This document shows positions 1 through 8,322 of a stretch of 64,000 nt of DNA, in pieces. Position numbers and translations under genes: made by a program. How positions within the stretch are numbered: the stretch's first letter is position 1; each line of letters opens with the position of its first letter. This DNA comes from Nitrincola sp048264025 (lineage in GTDB: Bacteria > Pseudomonadota > Gammaproteobacteria > Pseudomonadales > Balneatricaceae). The notes under the pieces were generated by a model that was not told the DNA's origin, made no database searches, and was given only the letters and a program-made list of their open reading frames with translations. The stretch spans positions 8,829-72,828 of the forward strand of contig NZ_JBLXDN010000018.1 of the NCBI RefSeq assembly GCF_048264025.1, in the 5' to 3' direction.

Positions 1-2278
1 CAAGTTTTTTATATAAAGGCTCATCACTGCTCGAAACATTCAACTCAATACCAACCAAATCATCGATCTTAAATTCTTCAATTTCCATTATTTGCTTATT
101 GCTGATTTTTGATAATCTATCAGCGGTAGTAAAAGTCATACCCCAATTTTTCTCTAATAAAGCATCCGCTCCTTTCTTGATAGTCTCTGCGAATAGAGGT
201 GCCGAGAACTCCTCTACACCTTTCATCCAAGAAAGTCTTCCCTCAGCGACATCAGGTAAATGATAACTTACGATAAGTTTTATTAATCCCAGCCTATCTT
301 TTTCTGCTGAGTAATTTACTTTTATATTGCCCTTTAATTTTCTATTTAGCTGTTTTACGCCATTTTCAAAAGCTGTAGCTCTGTTGGTTTTTTTCTCGGA
401 CAACTCAGACAGTAGAGTCTGTCTCTTAGCTATTTCTTTGTCCAGCTTACCTTGTTCAGTTACAAGTTCCGCACGCTTGGGTTTTAATCTCTCAATATTT
501 TTAATTAAATCCCGATATTGTTCACCAATTTGTTTTCCAGTTAAACCTTCAACAGGAGCCAATTTTTTAAACTCTTTAGTGATGGAGTCTTCTTGTTTCT
601 CTATGCTTTCTTGAAGTTCTTTATCAAGTAGATCTATCTTCTGCTGAGAACTTTCTGAATCCAATTCTATTTTTGCAATAGATTTATTGATGTTATCTTT
701 TAATTCTGACAATGCTAATTTAGCGTTTTCAAATATTTTTTTGTCGGGAAATCCCTTAATCGACTCTTCGGTAATAAAGTCACCGCATGGAATAGATTCA
801 GAGAACTCTTTTAGTGCTTTCTTTAACGTGTCCATCTTTTCTGCAACCGTTTTGAAAGTACTTCTTTCCGACTCAACGATTGGTAATAGTTTCAATTGCT
901 GGTCTATTCCAAGCTCTTTATACCTATTTTCATCTTCCTCGTGAGCCTTCAAGTCTTCCACATCAGATTCTAAGCTAGAGACGCTAGATGTTAAATCAGC
1001 GATATTATTTCTTGTTGTAACTAACGACTCTTTAACTGTTGAAATACCTGACTCTTGCTCAATTTTATCTGTATTTAGAAATCGCTCTACTACTTTTAGT
1101 TGCTCACTTGATTCTTTGGCGATTTCATGAATTTCATTTTGACCAAATATTTCAATATTAGGTAATAAGTCTCTAGGAGAAAAAGTAGAAACAGATCCGC
1201 TTTCATCTTTTACTATCGGGGATTCACCATAGCGTCTTGATATTTTATACAATTTCCCATGCTTTACTGCTGACTTGACAGTCAATTCAGCGAACCCTGA
1301 ACCAAGATTCTGCTTTATAACTTTAAGGTGTTGTGCTTTTGTTTCTTTACTAATAGGTTCAATATTTAAAACATAGCGAATTGCCTCTATTAAAGTCGAT
1401 TTACCTGTTCCTCTGCCACCTATTAAAGCATTTAAATGCTCGGAATAGTTGATATGAATGCCATCGAGAAACCCACCAACAAACCTAACCGACTCTATTC
1501 TAGAGTAATATTTCTCTTTAATATCAGAGTTAAGGCGAACACGGGATTCAGAATCTGAAAACGCTAGTTTAAATGAGGAAAAGCAGGGCGTTGACATTTT
1601 AACCAAGCAAGTCGCATTTTCTTTTCTTAATGTTTCAGGGTCTTCTATATCTTTAGCATTTATAATCGCAATATTTTTTTCACGCTTATAATCAGGGTTT
1701 TTATTTAGAAGGATCTGGTGATTTGCTTGATCACCTTGTTCTTTCAGTGCTTCTAATGAAGTAGGGATTTGTGCAGCATGTAAATTCGGATTTTTCCAAA
1801 TATTGTTTAATTTTTGTTTTAAAACCCCGCTGTCATCTGTGCAATGTGCAGCATACACAAAGCCACCTTTATCTTTAACTGTAGACAGAATGAAGTCTGC
1901 ACTTTTAGTTGATGGTTTTGTACCATCAGAACTATCTATATCAAACTCATATAAATAATTATTTAAAGTCTGAAGACTTGTATCTTCTGGGTATAAACAA
2001 ACTAAATGTATTTTCTCACTAGATGCAATTTCAAACCCTGGAAATACGATGACTCCTTGTGCATTAAAAGTTTCTTTGATTTTTACAACAGAATCAACAT
2101 TGCCATGATCGGCTATTCCCACAACCTTTATTGATTCCTCAAGGCAGACTTCTAATAGTTTCTGATTATAGTCATCTTCTGATATACCCTGATTTTTCCC
2201 TCGGTACTTTATATAACTTGCAGGATTTACTTGTAATGCGCACTTCCAGAATTTTGCCTTAGTGTGTTCAAGAGCCAT
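1..2278 (-). CDS. PHP-domain / SMC-like AAA ATPase (TrlF-like), 3' end outside window
   Basis: An uninterrupted minus-strand reading frame of 759 codons starts at ATG 2278 behind an AAGGA ribosome site and leaves the window at base 1, so the C-terminus is missing. The first ~270 residues look like a PHP phosphoesterase domain (IADHGN near residues 55-60, a later AAHCTDDSG). A Walker A motif, GGRGTGKST, lies near residue 287, followed by a long coiled-coil-rich stretch typical of SMC/RecN-like ATPases. The architecture matches what I recall NCBI calling 'TrlF family AAA-like ATPase', a group often found in mobile or defence contexts; a defence role here is inference. The DNA is clearly more AT-rich than the rest of the window, which suggests acquisition. 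The gene starts 40 bp beyond an attC-like site. Confidence 0.8.
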   Translation of the reverse strand, partial: MALEHTKAKFWKCALQVNPASYIKYRGKNQGISEDDYNQKLLEVCLEESIKVVGIADHGNVDSVVKIKETFNAQGVIVFPGFEIASSEKIHLVCLYPEDTSLQTLNNYLYEFDIDSSDGTKPSTKSADFILSTVKDKGGFVYAAHCTDDSGVLKQKLNNIWKNPNLHAAQIPTSLEALKEQGDQANHQILLNKNPDYKREKNIAIINAKDIEDPETLRKENATCLVKMSTPCFSSFKLAFSDSESRVRLNSDIKEKYYSRIESVRFVGGFLDGIHINYSEHLNALIGGRGTGKSTLIEAIRYVLNIEPISKETKAQHLKVIKQNLGSGFAELTVKSAVKHGKLYKISRRYGESPIVKDESGSVSTFSPRDLLPNIEIFGQNEIHEIAKESSEQLKVVERFLNTDKIEQESGISTVKESLVTTRNNIADLTSSVSSLESDVEDLKAHEEDENRYKELGIDQQLKLLPIVESERSTFKTVAEKMDTLKKALKEFSESIPCGDFITEESIKGFPDKKIFENAKLALSELKDNINKSIAKIELDSESSQQKIDLLDKELQESIEKQEDSITKEFKKLAPVEGLTGKQIGEQYRDLIKNIERLKPKRAELVTEQGKLDKEIAKRQTLLSELSEKKTNRATAFENGVKQLNRKLKGNIKVNYSAEKDRLGLIKLIVSYHLPDVAEGRLSWMKGVEEFSAPLFAETIKKGADALLEKNWGMTFTTADRLSKISNKQIMEIEEFKIDDLVGIELNVSSSDEPLYKKL

Positions 2279-2318
2279 ATATTCAATCCTTAAATTTAAC
2301 ATCGAGGCTAGCAGGGCT

Positions 2319-2396
2319 TAATAACGCCGCGCACAACGGCGGCAGCGAAGCTGACGTCCGGCGCCGACAGGCGCGAATTGATGCGCTTTGTTATGT
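2319..2396 (-). repeat. attC-like recombination site
   Basis: Read on the minus strand, this 78-bp imperfect inverted repeat begins with ACATAAC (2396-2390, R'' box) and ends with GTTATTA (2325-2319, R' box). Inner arms GCGCA and TGCGC and a GC-rich central stem complete the attC plan. The stop codon of the preceding gene (TAA, 2393-2391) lies inside the R'' box, as is common in integron cassettes. The R'' box is the exact complement of the GTTATGT found at the other end of the unit (3209-3203), which is what is expected when a cassette's own attC has been split by integration. Confidence 0.7.
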
Positions 2397-3208
2397 GTCT
2401 GTATTTGCACGATCAATTGCCCGTTTAGTAAACGCTTCAAGATTCATTTGGTCATCAATCCTGATTTCGTCCACCCAAATATCCAAGTTTCCATAAGCAT
2501 TTCGGAAATCTTCCCATTCGAGCGGTGAAGAATCAAACTCCTGCAAGTTTCTTGCATAATCAAATAGCTTCCCAGCCAATGCGTGGAGTTCACCAAGCCG
2601 GTAGAAATACGAAATCAAATTATGCTTTTCTGGGCTTACATCACTCTCATCATGCATCCGATTAATGAAATCTCTTACCCTAGCATCATGCACTTGCAGC
2701 TTGACAAGTATTTTTGACAAGTACTCGCCTACCTCAGGTTCAGCATGTCTAATGCAATTTCCGAATACCACTTTATATTCGCCCGGCAATATCGGCAGAA
2801 CGATGTTTGGTTGCTGACCAGGCGCCAATTCCCATCCAGCGATAAACACCGATGCTGATTCCTTAAAATAGGAAACCAATTCACTCAGAGCTGCAGGAAG
2901 AAACGCCTTTGAAGCAAGAAACTCTCGCTCTCTTTGTTTTTCTGCATTGAACCTTGAAATATTGAAAGCAGTGATACTTGAAATAAAAGCAAGCATTCCT
3001 ACATTTAGACCTTGCCAACGATTCCAAACATCCTGAACATGGGTCCACTCACCACGACCGTCTATCCAAGGAAATATGAACATACAGACAACGTAGAGGG
3101 TTACAGCTGGAAAGCCTATCCAGTTGAGCAAATCTACTAGTCGCTCTGCTTTCAGAATTCCGATTCGTCTCATCTATTTCCTCGCGGCCTGTCGGTCAGG
3201 ACACATAA
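2325..3208 (-). mobile_element. Putative solitary integron gene cassette (884 bp)
   Basis: The unit runs on the minus strand from TTATGT (after the G at 3209) through one gene to the G of the terminal GTT at 2325. It has one short-leader gene, an attC-like site at the 3' end and matching core boxes at the two ends. No second attC-like site upstream and no integron integrase gene were seen within 3 kb on the right. It may be the last cassette of an array that has decayed, or a cassette inserted at a secondary site. The next gene on the same strand (2278-1) could itself lie in a following cassette, but would be unusually large for one. Confidence 0.6.
2391..3173 (-). CDS. Hypothetical membrane-anchored protein (cassette gene)
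   Basis: The gene encodes 260 residues, starting at ATG 3173 with a GAGGA ribosome site six bases upstream. Two hydrophobic segments near residues 15-35 and 55-70 probably form a membrane hairpin. The remaining ~185 residues are soluble, mostly helical and acidic in character, with no motif I recognise. The product therefore looks like a small inner-membrane protein with a cytoplasmic C-terminal domain. I cannot assign a function. It is the only gene of the cassette-like unit, and its stop codon overlaps the attC R'' box. Confidence 0.75.
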   Translation of the reverse strand: MRRIGILKAERLVDLLNWIGFPAVTLYVVCMFIFPWIDGRGEWTHVQDVWNRWQGLNVGMLAFISSITAFNISRFNAEKQREREFLASKAFLPAALSELVSYFKESASVFIAGWELAPGQQPNIVLPILPGEYKVVFGNCIRHAEPEVGEYLSKILVKLQVHDARVRDFINRMHDESDVSPEKHNLISYFYRLGELHALAGKLFDYARNLQEFDSSPLEWEDFRNAYGNLDIWVDEIRIDDQMNLEAFTKRAIDRANTDT

Positions 3209-3515
3209 CAGTCTGTTAATGAGGTCTTCGACCTCATAATATTTATTAGAGGGTATACCTTTATAACTTGGTATTGGTCAATAAATTTTCTAGTGACTTG
3301 ATATGAATAGACTTTTTCATGTAAGCCATTCAGCACATTTCCTTAAAAGGTATCCAGCTCAACACGGAGCACTAGAAAAAGGTAGTAAGCGTGTGAAGCG
3401 CTTCAACAGCCTCCTGCCAGCGTAAAAAAGAAGAAAATGCATACCCCCAGACACGCTACCGCCCGGCCCGTGCACCATCACAGCAGTAAGTGTTCCCTGA
3501 TTGTCTGTGTGTGAT
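3174..3515. other. Intergenic region with paired palindromes at the cassette junction
   Basis: No gene is seen in these 342 bases. Two palindromes abut at the cassette boundary: TAACAG-T-CTGTTA (3206-3218) and ATGAGGTC-TTC-GACCTCAT (3219-3237). The presumed crossover point (3208/3209) lies in the first. Bases 3238-3390 are AT-rich and featureless. A perfect 12-bp palindrome TGAAGCGCTTCA lies at 3394-3405. The region follows the 3' end of hrpB, but I see no clear hairpin with a T-run for that gene. Confidence 0.6.
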
Positions 3516-6029
3516 TTAAACAGGACCGCTGCGGCGTTGCAAGGCGGCTTTAGTCAAACGGGTGGCTTCAGCGCTGAGCGGGTCTTCAGGCCAGGGATGC
3601 TTTGGGTAGCGGCCTCGCATTTCTTTGCGGACTTCGGTATAGGCGTTTCGCCAGAAGTGGGGCAGGTCGGCGGTGACTTGCAGCGGGCGGCGTGCGGGGG
3701 AGAGCAGGTGGATGAGTAGCGGGACTTTGCCGTTTAGAACACTGGGTTGGTCCTGGTAGCCGAACATTTCCTGGAGTTTGACTGCCAGTACCGGTGGTTG
3801 TTGGGTGTAGTCGATGGCGATGCGTGAGCCGCTGGGTACGCTCAGGTGGGTCGGTAGCTGTTTATCCAGTTGTTGCTGGTGTTCCCAACTGAGCAGGTTA
3901 CGCAGGGCGCTGTGGGTATCGACTTTGTCCAGGTCGCGTTGGTGTCGGGCGTTGTGCAGGTAGGGCAGTAGCCAGTCGAGTCCCTTGTGTAACAGCGCGG
4001 TATCGCTGACATCTGGCCAGGGTGTGCCGGTATGTTGGTGCATCAGCGCCATACGTGCGCGCAGGTTGAGGGCATCGTCTGTCCAGGGCAGGCAGTTGAG
4101 GCCTTGTTGCTGGATGGTGTCTTGCCAGGCGGTTTGCCATTGTTCGGCGCTTAGCTTCGGCAGGCGTTGGCTACGTAGGCGTATCTGGCCGAGTTGTTGA
4201 TGGCGTTGGGCGATGAACTGTCCTGAGTCTTGCCAGCCGATTTCGGTACGTTCGCTAAAGAGTTGTGGCGCGATCAGCTCCAGTGAGGCTAAGGTGCTGG
4301 CAGAGAGTTCGGCCGCCAGGCGTATTACCGTGCGTTGCGGGTGAACGCTCAGGTCGGCGCAAGCGAGCCAGTCGGCCTGGGGGAGATCCGATTCCAGGCT
4401 GCATTCGGCACCTCGGCCATTGCTGAGCAGAAAGCCGTCGCGCTGATCGCGGCGTTTGGCGATGCGATCTGGAAAGGCCAGTGCCAGCAGCAGGGCAGGC
4501 AGGTCGTCTGCATTAATGTCCGTGCGGCTGGCTTCTGGCGTAATGCCTTGCAGGGTGCGCCAGAGGTTCTGTGCCAGGGGCTGAATGCGTTGCTGCCAGA
4601 TCGTGCGCTGCTGTTTGGCCTGGGTCAGTAGTCTGAGCAGATCATCGCTGCCGCGTCGGGTGGCGGGCCATTCCTGTATCAGTGCCACCAGGGTGCAGGC
4701 GTGCTGGCCATGTCCCAGCGCATGCGCCGATAACAGTGCGTGTGCCCAGCGCGGCTCGATCCCCAGTCGGGCGCAGGCGTTGCCATGGTCGCTAAGACCG
4801 CTGCCTTCGGCATTCAGCATGCCCAGTTGCCCGAGCAGATCACCAGCTTGTTGCAGGGCGGCGCTGGGGGGCGGTGTCAGCCAGAAGAGTTCATCGGCTT
4901 CGGCGCCCCACTGCAGTAAGGTCAGCCGTAGCGGGGCGAGGTCAGTGTCGAGGATTTCGGCGCGGATATGGGCATCCAGGCGTTCATGCAGTTGCTGCGG
5001 CCACAGACGGTAACAGACACCGGGTGCCTGACGTCCGGCACGGCCACAGCGCTGGGTGGCCGACGCACGGGAGATCTGGCGGGTGGTCAGGGTATTCAGG
5101 CCGCTGGACAGATGAAACACACTGCGCCGCTCAAGACCGGAGTCCACCACGATGCGCACCCCGTCGACCGTCAGCGAGCTCTCGGCGATATTGGTTGCCA
5201 GAATCACTTTACGCTGACCGCTTGGTGCGGGGGTGAGGGCGGCTTTCTGCTCGGTATCATTCAACTGGCCGTGCAGCGGTAAGATATGAGTCGTTGGCGG
5301 CAGGTCGCTCAGTGCCTGCTGCACTTGTTTAATCTCGCGGACACCCGGCAGAAACACCAGCATATCACCGGCATGCTGCAGCGCCTGGCGTATCACCCGA
5401 GCGGTGTGTTCGGTCATGGACTGATTGGCATTCTGCAGCGGCTGATAGTGAATATCGACCGGAAAACTCCGTCCCTCGCTCACCAGTAAGGGGGCATCCA
5501 GCGCCTCGGTGAGTGTCTGTTCATCCAGCGTGGCTGACATGATCAGCAGACGCAGATCGGGGCGTAACAGTTGCTGGCATTGATGCGTCAGCGCCAAGGC
5601 CAGATCAGCATGCAGATTGCGCTCGTGGAATTCATCAAAGATCACCAGCCCGATACCGCTAAGCTCTGGATCATCCTGCAACAGCCGCGTCAGCACGCCT
5701 TCGGTCACCACTTCAATACGGGTCTGCGCACTCACGCGGGTATCCAGACGAATGCGATAGCCGACGCGCTGCCCGACCGATTCACCCAGTTGCTGCGCCA
5801 TAAACTGCGCTGCATGACGTGCCGCGATGCGCCGAGGCTCCAGCATCACTATCCGCTGCCCATTCAGCCAAGGCTCGTCCAATAGCGCCAGCGGCACACG
5901 CGTGGTTTTGCCTGTGCCCGGTGCCGCACTGAGCAACACCGCACCCGGTTGCGCTAGCGACTGGCGCAGGGCAGGTAATACATCGTCGATTGGCAGCGGC
6001 TTCACTTCATCACACTCACGTAAGGGCAT
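3516..6029 (-). CDS. hrpB: ATP-dependent helicase HrpB
   Basis: This is a full-length (837 aa) DEAH-box helicase of the HrpB family. Motif I GTGKT is at residues 38-42, the DEAH-box variant DEFH at 132-135, then MSATLD (motif III), ATNIAESSLT (motif V) and QRCGRAGR (motif VI), followed by HA2 and the HrpB C-terminal domain. HrpB proteins are thought to unwind RNA, but their cellular role is poorly defined. The first codons are uncertain: there is no convincing ribosome site before ATG 6029, and a GTG at 6005 would place the start just before the conserved LPIDDVLPAL. It is transcribed divergently from the OsmC-YcaO gene, with only a short shared upstream region. Confidence 0.93.
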   Translation of the reverse strand: MPLRECDEVKPLPIDDVLPALRQSLAQPGAVLLSAAPGTGKTTRVPLALLDEPWLNGQRIVMLEPRRIAARHAAQFMAQQLGESVGQRVGYRIRLDTRVSAQTRIEVVTEGVLTRLLQDDPELSGIGLVIFDEFHERNLHADLALALTHQCQQLLRPDLRLLIMSATLDEQTLTEALDAPLLVSEGRSFPVDIHYQPLQNANQSMTEHTARVIRQALQHAGDMLVFLPGVREIKQVQQALSDLPPTTHILPLHGQLNDTEQKAALTPAPSGQRKVILATNIAESSLTVDGVRIVVDSGLERRSVFHLSSGLNTLTTRQISRASATQRCGRAGRQAPGVCYRLWPQQLHERLDAHIRAEILDTDLAPLRLTLLQWGAEADELFWLTPPPSAALQQAGDLLGQLGMLNAEGSGLSDHGNACARLGIEPRWAHALLSAHALGHGQHACTLVALIQEWPATRRGSDDLLRLLTQAKQQRTIWQQRIQPLAQNLWRTLQGITPEASRTDINADDLPALLLALAFPDRIAKRRDQRDGFLLSNGRGAECSLESDLPQADWLACADLSVHPQRTVIRLAAELSASTLASLELIAPQLFSERTEIGWQDSGQFIAQRHQQLGQIRLRSQRLPKLSAEQWQTAWQDTIQQQGLNCLPWTDDALNLRARMALMHQHTGTPWPDVSDTALLHKGLDWLLPYLHNARHQRDLDKVDTHSALRNLLSWEHQQQLDKQLPTHLSVPSGSRIAIDYTQQPPVLAVKLQEMFGYQDQPSVLNGKVPLLIHLLSPARRPLQVTADLPHFWRNAYTEVRKEMRGRYPKHPWPEDPLSAEATRLTKAALQRRSGPV

Positions 6030-6095
6030 TCAAAAAGGAAGATATGTTATCATTTCCCCCTTCAAATGCATTCACACCTATCCGGTACCCCGTTC

Positions 6096-8276
6096 ATGGA
6101 AATCAAAGTTAATTTTCTCGACAATCTCAGACTTGAAGCCAAGTTTGACGACTTCACCGTCATCACCGACCAGCCGATTCGCTACAAGGGTGATGGTTCG
6201 GCGCCCAGCCCCTTCGATTATTTTCTGGCATCGTCTGCCTTGTGTGCGGCCTATTTTGTGCGGGTCTACTGCTTGGCGCGCAATATTCCGACGGAAAATA
6301 TCCGTCTGTCGCAGAACAATATTGTCGATCCGGAAAACCGCTATAACCAGATTTTCAAGATTCAGGTGGAGTTGCCGGAAAGTATCTCGGATAAGGATCG
6401 TGAAGGGATTTTGCGTTCGATTGATCGTTGTACCGTGAAAAAAGTGGTGCAGATGGGCCCGGGGTTTGAGATCGAAACGGTTGAGAGTCTGGATGAAGAT
6501 GCACAGGCGCTGCTGATGGTGAAGCCGGAAGGCGAGTCCAGCACCTATATAGAGGGTAAGGATCTGCCGCTGGAACAGACCATTGCCAATATGACGGCGA
6601 TTCTGGCCGATCTGGGCATGAAGATTGAGATCGCGTCCTGGCGCAATCTGGTACCGCATGTCTGGTCGCTGCATATTCGTGATGCGGCCTCGCCGACGTG
6701 TTTTACCAACGGCAAAGGCTCGACCAAGGAGAGTGCGCTCTGTTCGGCGCTGGGTGAGTTTATTGAGCGTCTGAGTTGTAACTTCTTCTATAACGATCAG
6801 TTCTTCGGTGAAGAGATCGCCAACAGTGAATTTGTGCACTATCCGAATGAGAAATGGTTTCTGCCGGGGCCGGGTGATGCGCTGCCTGAAGGACTGCTGG
6901 ATGACTATTGCCTGTCGATCTACAACCCGGATGATGAGCTGCGTGGCTCCAATCTGATCGATACCAATTCCGGCAATAAGGCGCGGGGCATCTGTGCCTT
7001 GCCGTTTGTGCGCCAGTCAGATGAGGCGGTGGTGTATTTCCCCTCCAATCTGATCGAAAACCTCTATCTCAGCAACGGTATGAGCGCCGGGAACACCCTG
7101 TATGAAGCGCAAGTGCAGTGTCTGTCGGAGATTTTTGAGCGCGCGGTGAAGCGTCAGATTATTGAAGAAGAGTTGGCCTTGCCGGATGTGCCGCCAGCCG
7201 TACTGGCGCAGTATCCGGGTATTCTGGAAGGCATCGAAGCGCTGGAAGCACAGGGCTTTCCGGTGCTGGTGAAAGATGCCTCGCTCGGTGGTCAGTTCCC
7301 GGTGGCCTGTGTCACCCTGATGAATCCGCGTACCGGTGGGGTGTTTGCGTCCTTCGGTGCCCATCCAAGTCTGGAAGTGGCGCTGGAGCGCAGTCTGACT
7401 GAGCTATTGCAAGGGCGCAGCTTTGAAGGGCTCAACGATTTCCAGCCACCGACCTTTAACAGTCTGGCGGTGACCGAGCCGAATAACTTTGTTGAGCATT
7501 TTATCGATTCGTCCGGGGTGATCTCCTGGCGCTTTTTTAGCGACAAGGCTGACTATGATTTCTGCGAGTGGGATTTCACTGGAAGCAATCAGCAGGAAGC
7601 TGAAACCCTGTTTGGTATTCTCGAAGCGATGGGGCAGGAGGTGTACATGGCCGTGCATGACGACCTTGGTGCACCGGTCTGTCGTATTCTGGTGCCGGGT
7701 TATTCCGAGGTGTATCCGGTGGATGACCTGGTCTGGGATAACACCAACAAGGCGCTGGAATTCCGTGAAGACATTCTTAACCTGCATCGCCTGAGCGATC
7801 CGCAACTGGCTGATCTGCTGGAGCGCCTAGAAGAAAGCCAGCAGGATGAGTACATGGACATCATCACCCTGATCGGTATTGAGTTTGATGAAAATACCGA
7901 GTGGGGTCAGTTAACCATTCTTGAACTGAAACTGCTGATCCATCTGGCACTGCAACAACATGAAGAAGCGCTGGAGCGGGTAGAGCATTTCCTGCAATAC
8001 AACACCAACACGGTTGAACGCGGGCTGTTTTACCGTGCTGTGAATGCGGTGCTGGAAATCCTCCTGGATGACAGCTTGTCCCTGGAAGACTTCCTGCCCA
8101 ACCTGTCCCGCATGTTCGGCGAGCAGACAATGCAAGCCGTGGTGGGGTCGGTTAAAGGTGAAGTGCGTTTCCACGGCCTGACACCCACCAATATGCAACT
8201 GGAAGGGCTGGACAAACATTTGCGCCTGATCGACAGCTACAAAAAGCTGCACGCCGCCCGAGCCCAGAGGGCGTAA
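6096..8276 (+). CDS. OsmC-YcaO fusion protein
   Basis: The protein has about 726 residues when started at ATG 6096 (MEIKVNF...), which I prefer to an in-frame ATG at 6066 because the conserved sequence begins there; neither start has a clear ribosome site. Residues ~1-140 form an OsmC/Ohr-like domain. The rest is a YcaO ATP-grasp-like domain with the signature SALGEFIERLSCNFF near residue 225, followed by the C-terminal extension seen in Escherichia coli YcaO. YcaO enzymes activate amide backbones with ATP; E. coli YcaO has been linked to methylthiolation of ribosomal protein S12. No TfuA partner or azoline-peptide precursor is seen nearby, so a housekeeping role is more likely than natural-product synthesis. 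Confidence 0.9.
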   Translation: MEIKVNFLDNLRLEAKFDDFTVITDQPIRYKGDGSAPSPFDYFLASSALCAAYFVRVYCLARNIPTENIRLSQNNIVDPENRYNQIFKIQVELPESISDKDREGILRSIDRCTVKKVVQMGPGFEIETVESLDEDAQALLMVKPEGESSTYIEGKDLPLEQTIANMTAILADLGMKIEIASWRNLVPHVWSLHIRDAASPTCFTNGKGSTKESALCSALGEFIERLSCNFFYNDQFFGEEIANSEFVHYPNEKWFLPGPGDALPEGLLDDYCLSIYNPDDELRGSNLIDTNSGNKARGICALPFVRQSDEAVVYFPSNLIENLYLSNGMSAGNTLYEAQVQCLSEIFERAVKRQIIEEELALPDVPPAVLAQYPGILEGIEALEAQGFPVLVKDASLGGQFPVACVTLMNPRTGGVFASFGAHPSLEVALERSLTELLQGRSFEGLNDFQPPTFNSLAVTEPNNFVEHFIDSSGVISWRFFSDKADYDFCEWDFTGSNQQEAETLFGILEAMGQEVYMAVHDDLGAPVCRILVPGYSEVYPVDDLVWDNTNKALEFREDILNLHRLSDPQLADLLERLEESQQDEYMDIITLIGIEFDENTEWGQLTILELKLLIHLALQQHEEALERVEHFLQYNTNTVERGLFYRAVNAVLEILLDDSLSLEDFLPNLSRMFGEQTMQAVVGSVKGEVRFHGLTPTNMQLEGLDKHLRLIDSYKKLHAARAQRA

Positions 8277-8280
8277 GAAA

Positions 8281-8319
8281 GGTCAGCAGAAAAGGGTACT
8301 GACCCCTTTTCTGCTGACC
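8281..8319. terminator. GGGTACTGACCCC repeat, copy 1, bidirectional terminator
   Basis: A nearly perfect dyad of two 16-base arms (GGTCAGCAGAAAAGGG and its complement) around TACTGA sits between the convergent osmC-ycaO and DUF418 genes. Each side of the core reads as a T-run on one strand. This is a single-core copy of the repeat found at ten loci in the window. Confidence 0.75.
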
Positions 8320-8322
8320 CCA

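Noticed and set aside
327..944. Two plus-strand reading frames in the first kilobase
   Set aside because: They are antisense shadows of the PHP/SMC-like ATPase frame, which is open across the whole region with clear motifs.
3394..3405. Palindrome TGAAGCGCTTCA as an operator or dif-like site
   Set aside because: It is only 12 bp, has no matching copy near a promoter and does not fit a recombinase core.
3516..5900. Several plus-strand frames of 70-140 codons opposite hrpB
   Set aside because: They are high-GC shadows of hrpB without ribosome sites or recognisable domains.
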